Shown: positions 62,809 through 64,000 of the stretch, piece after piece | How positions within the stretch are numbered: the first letter of the stretch is position 1 | Layout of the letters: each line of letters starts with the position of its first letter | Assembly: GCA_002297965.1 (NCBI GenBank) | Contig: DBLF01000123.1 | Span: 3,493-67,492, forward strand | From: Candidatus Segatella papionis | Lineage (GTDB): Bacteria > Bacteroidota > Bacteroidia > Bacteroidales > Bacteroidaceae | Direction: 5' to 3' | Length of the DNA stretch: 64,000 nt | The notes under the pieces: generated by a model | Told to the model about the DNA's origin: nothing | The model's input: only the letters and a program-made list of their open reading frames with translations | Databases searched by the model: none | Position numbers and translations under genes: made by a program

Positions 62809-64000
62809 GAAGCTGATGACTCCCTGCACTGCATCGCCATCGTCTTTCTTGCTCTCTTCCACTTCTATGTTTCCAGAAGCAAGGCTTCTGATGTCTTCCA
62901 ATGTTTGGCGAGTGCGCTTATAGGTTGGAGTGTTCTCAACCTGCAGGATGACATCTTCGTTGTCGAGGTCTTCTGGGCGGAACAAGAATATATGTGGGTG
63001 ACGTTTGTACTGGGTTGAGTTGCCGTCAGAACCATAGTAACGCTCTCGTCTGTTCTGACGTTCAGCTCTGGTCTCTTCCTCTTCGGCGATACGGCGAGCT
63101 TCCTCCTCCGTATGCTTCTTCATGTGGCGGTTCATACCTTCCACGTCTTCGAGACCGAAACCTGTGGCCAATACTGTGACCTTTACTCTGCTGCCCAACT
63201 CTGGGTCAATGGCGAGTCCCCACTTCAATTCGAAATCGTCGCCAAACTTCTCCATAAAGTCGTTCACGTCGTTCATTTCGTCCATCGTTAAGCCAGGATT
63301 ATCCTTTTTCTCGCTGGCGAAAGCGATGCTCAGGAGAATCTTCTTTGAGTTGAATACGTCGTTATCGTTGAGCAATGGTGAGTTCAATGCATCTTCGATG
63401 GCTTTCTTGACACGACCTTCTCCTTCGCCATAACCTGTACTCATAATGGCAACGCCACCATCTTTCAATACGGTTTTGACATCGTTGAAGTCGAGGTTGA
63501 TGAGACCATGCACCGTGATGATTTCAGCGATACTCTTGGCTGCGACGCTCAGTGTGTCGTCTGCCTTGCCGAATGCATCTAGTACGGCGAGGTCTGGGTA
63601 AATCTGGCGCAGTCGTTCGTTGTTAATGACCAACAAGGCATCTACGTGCTTTGACATTTCCTCCACACCGTCGAGTGCTTGGTCTATTTTCTTAGGACCC
63701 TCGAAGCGGAATGGAATAGTGACGATACCCACGGTAAGGATGCCCAGGTCTTTGCTTACTCGGGCTATAACTGGAGCTGCACCTGTTCCTGTACCACCGC
63801 CCATACCGGCAGTGATGAATGCCATTTTGGTGCCATCGTTGAGCATGTTCTTGATTTCGTCGATGGTTTCCTCAGCGGCTTGGCGAGCCTTGGCTGGTTT
63901 GTTGCCAGCTCCTAGACCTTCTTTTCCGAGTTGGAGATGTACTGGCACGGGCGAATCGTTGAGTGCCTGATTATCGGTGTTGCACAAAACGAAGCTCACG
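62803..64000 (-). CDS. ftsZ: Cell division protein FtsZ (3' part; 5' end outside window)
   Basis: About 399 codons of FtsZ are present, running off the right edge. The GTP-binding tubulin signature GGGTGTGAAPV, the NNERLRQIYPD segment and the T7-loop region NLDFNDV are visible, followed by a Glu/Arg-rich linker and a C-terminal segment (PTYKRTRQTLEDIRSLASG). FtsZ polymerises into the division ring. The N-terminal ~40-60 residues lie outside the window. Confidence 0.97.
   Translation of the reverse strand, partial: VSFVLCNTDNQALNDSPVPVHLQLGKEGLGAGNKPAKARQAAEETIDEIKNMLNDGTKMAFITAGMGGGTGTGAAPVIARVSKDLGILTVGIVTIPFRFEGPKKIDQALDGVEEMSKHVDALLVINNERLRQIYPDLAVLDAFGKADDTLSVAAKSIAEIITVHGLINLDFNDVKTVLKDGGVAIMSTGYGEGEGRVKKAIEDALNSPLLNDNDVFNSKKILLSIAFASEKKDNPGLTMDEMNDVNDFMEKFGDDFELKWGLAIDPELGSRVKVTVLATGFGLEDVEGMNRHMKKHTEEEARRIAEEEETRAERQNRRERYYGSDGNSTQYKRHPHIFLFRPEDLDNEDVILQVENTPTYKRTRQTLEDIRSLASGNIEVEESKKDDGDAVQGVISFA

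Overview
The window comes from a Bacteroidota chromosome, most likely a Prevotella/Segatella-type gut or rumen species. The support is SusC/SusD pairs, Bacteroidota promoters (a TAnnTTTG box, some with a TTTG box about 20 bases upstream), GLPGLI proteins, and a xylan gene set resembling the one known from Prevotella bryantii. Core genes at the right end (gpmI, ung, gyrB, rpsT, tRNA-Glu, recO, ftsZ) show that this is chromosome, not plasmid or phage. No taxonomic search was possible.

Layout. 0-1.4 kb: a small toxin/antitoxin-like group with an ADP-ribosyltransferase-like protein. 1.4-15.9 kb: two SusC/SusD systems in opposite orientation. The left susC has lost its middle by an in-frame deletion. 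The right one is intact and is followed by a lipoprotein gene and a C10 cysteine protease gene. The two susC leaders form a 137-bp perfect inverted repeat that encloses two AAA ATPases and a decayed tyrosine recombinase. 16-17.5 kb: another AAA ATPase with a nuclease-like tail. 17.6-24.9 kb: xylan breakdown (GH67, SGNH esterase, GPH symporter, GH10, GH43). 25-27.3 kb: an ABC exporter. 27.4-29.5 kb: a two-component system.

29.6-39.6 kb holds the most interesting system. One Trp-rich double-glycine peptide gene is followed by three Cys-containing double-glycine peptide genes, each paired with its own GLPGLI-family gene. After these come a VKOR-DsbA fusion (disulfide formation), a large outer-membrane barrel with a plug-like domain, and a C39 peptidase-ABC exporter. 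All are co-directional, tightly spaced and behind a strong promoter with paired repeats, divergent from the two-component system. I read it as a secreted disulfide peptide (bacteriocin-like) system in which the GLPGLI proteins are partner or immunity candidates. A second locus on the minus strand (40.6-49.3 kb) has a homologous barrel, three more GLPGLI genes and TPR proteins, but no peptide or exporter gene.

49.4-64 kb: an orphan Xre regulator, a GH3 beta-glucosidase, gpmI, ung, a DUF3109 gene, a GH95 alpha-fucosidase with a companion secreted protein, gyrB, rpsT, tRNA-Glu, recO and the 3' part of ftsZ. Intergenic regions are rich in hairpins, including a dispersed 56-bp element, an 80-bp palindrome and a 589-bp nested inverted-repeat region.
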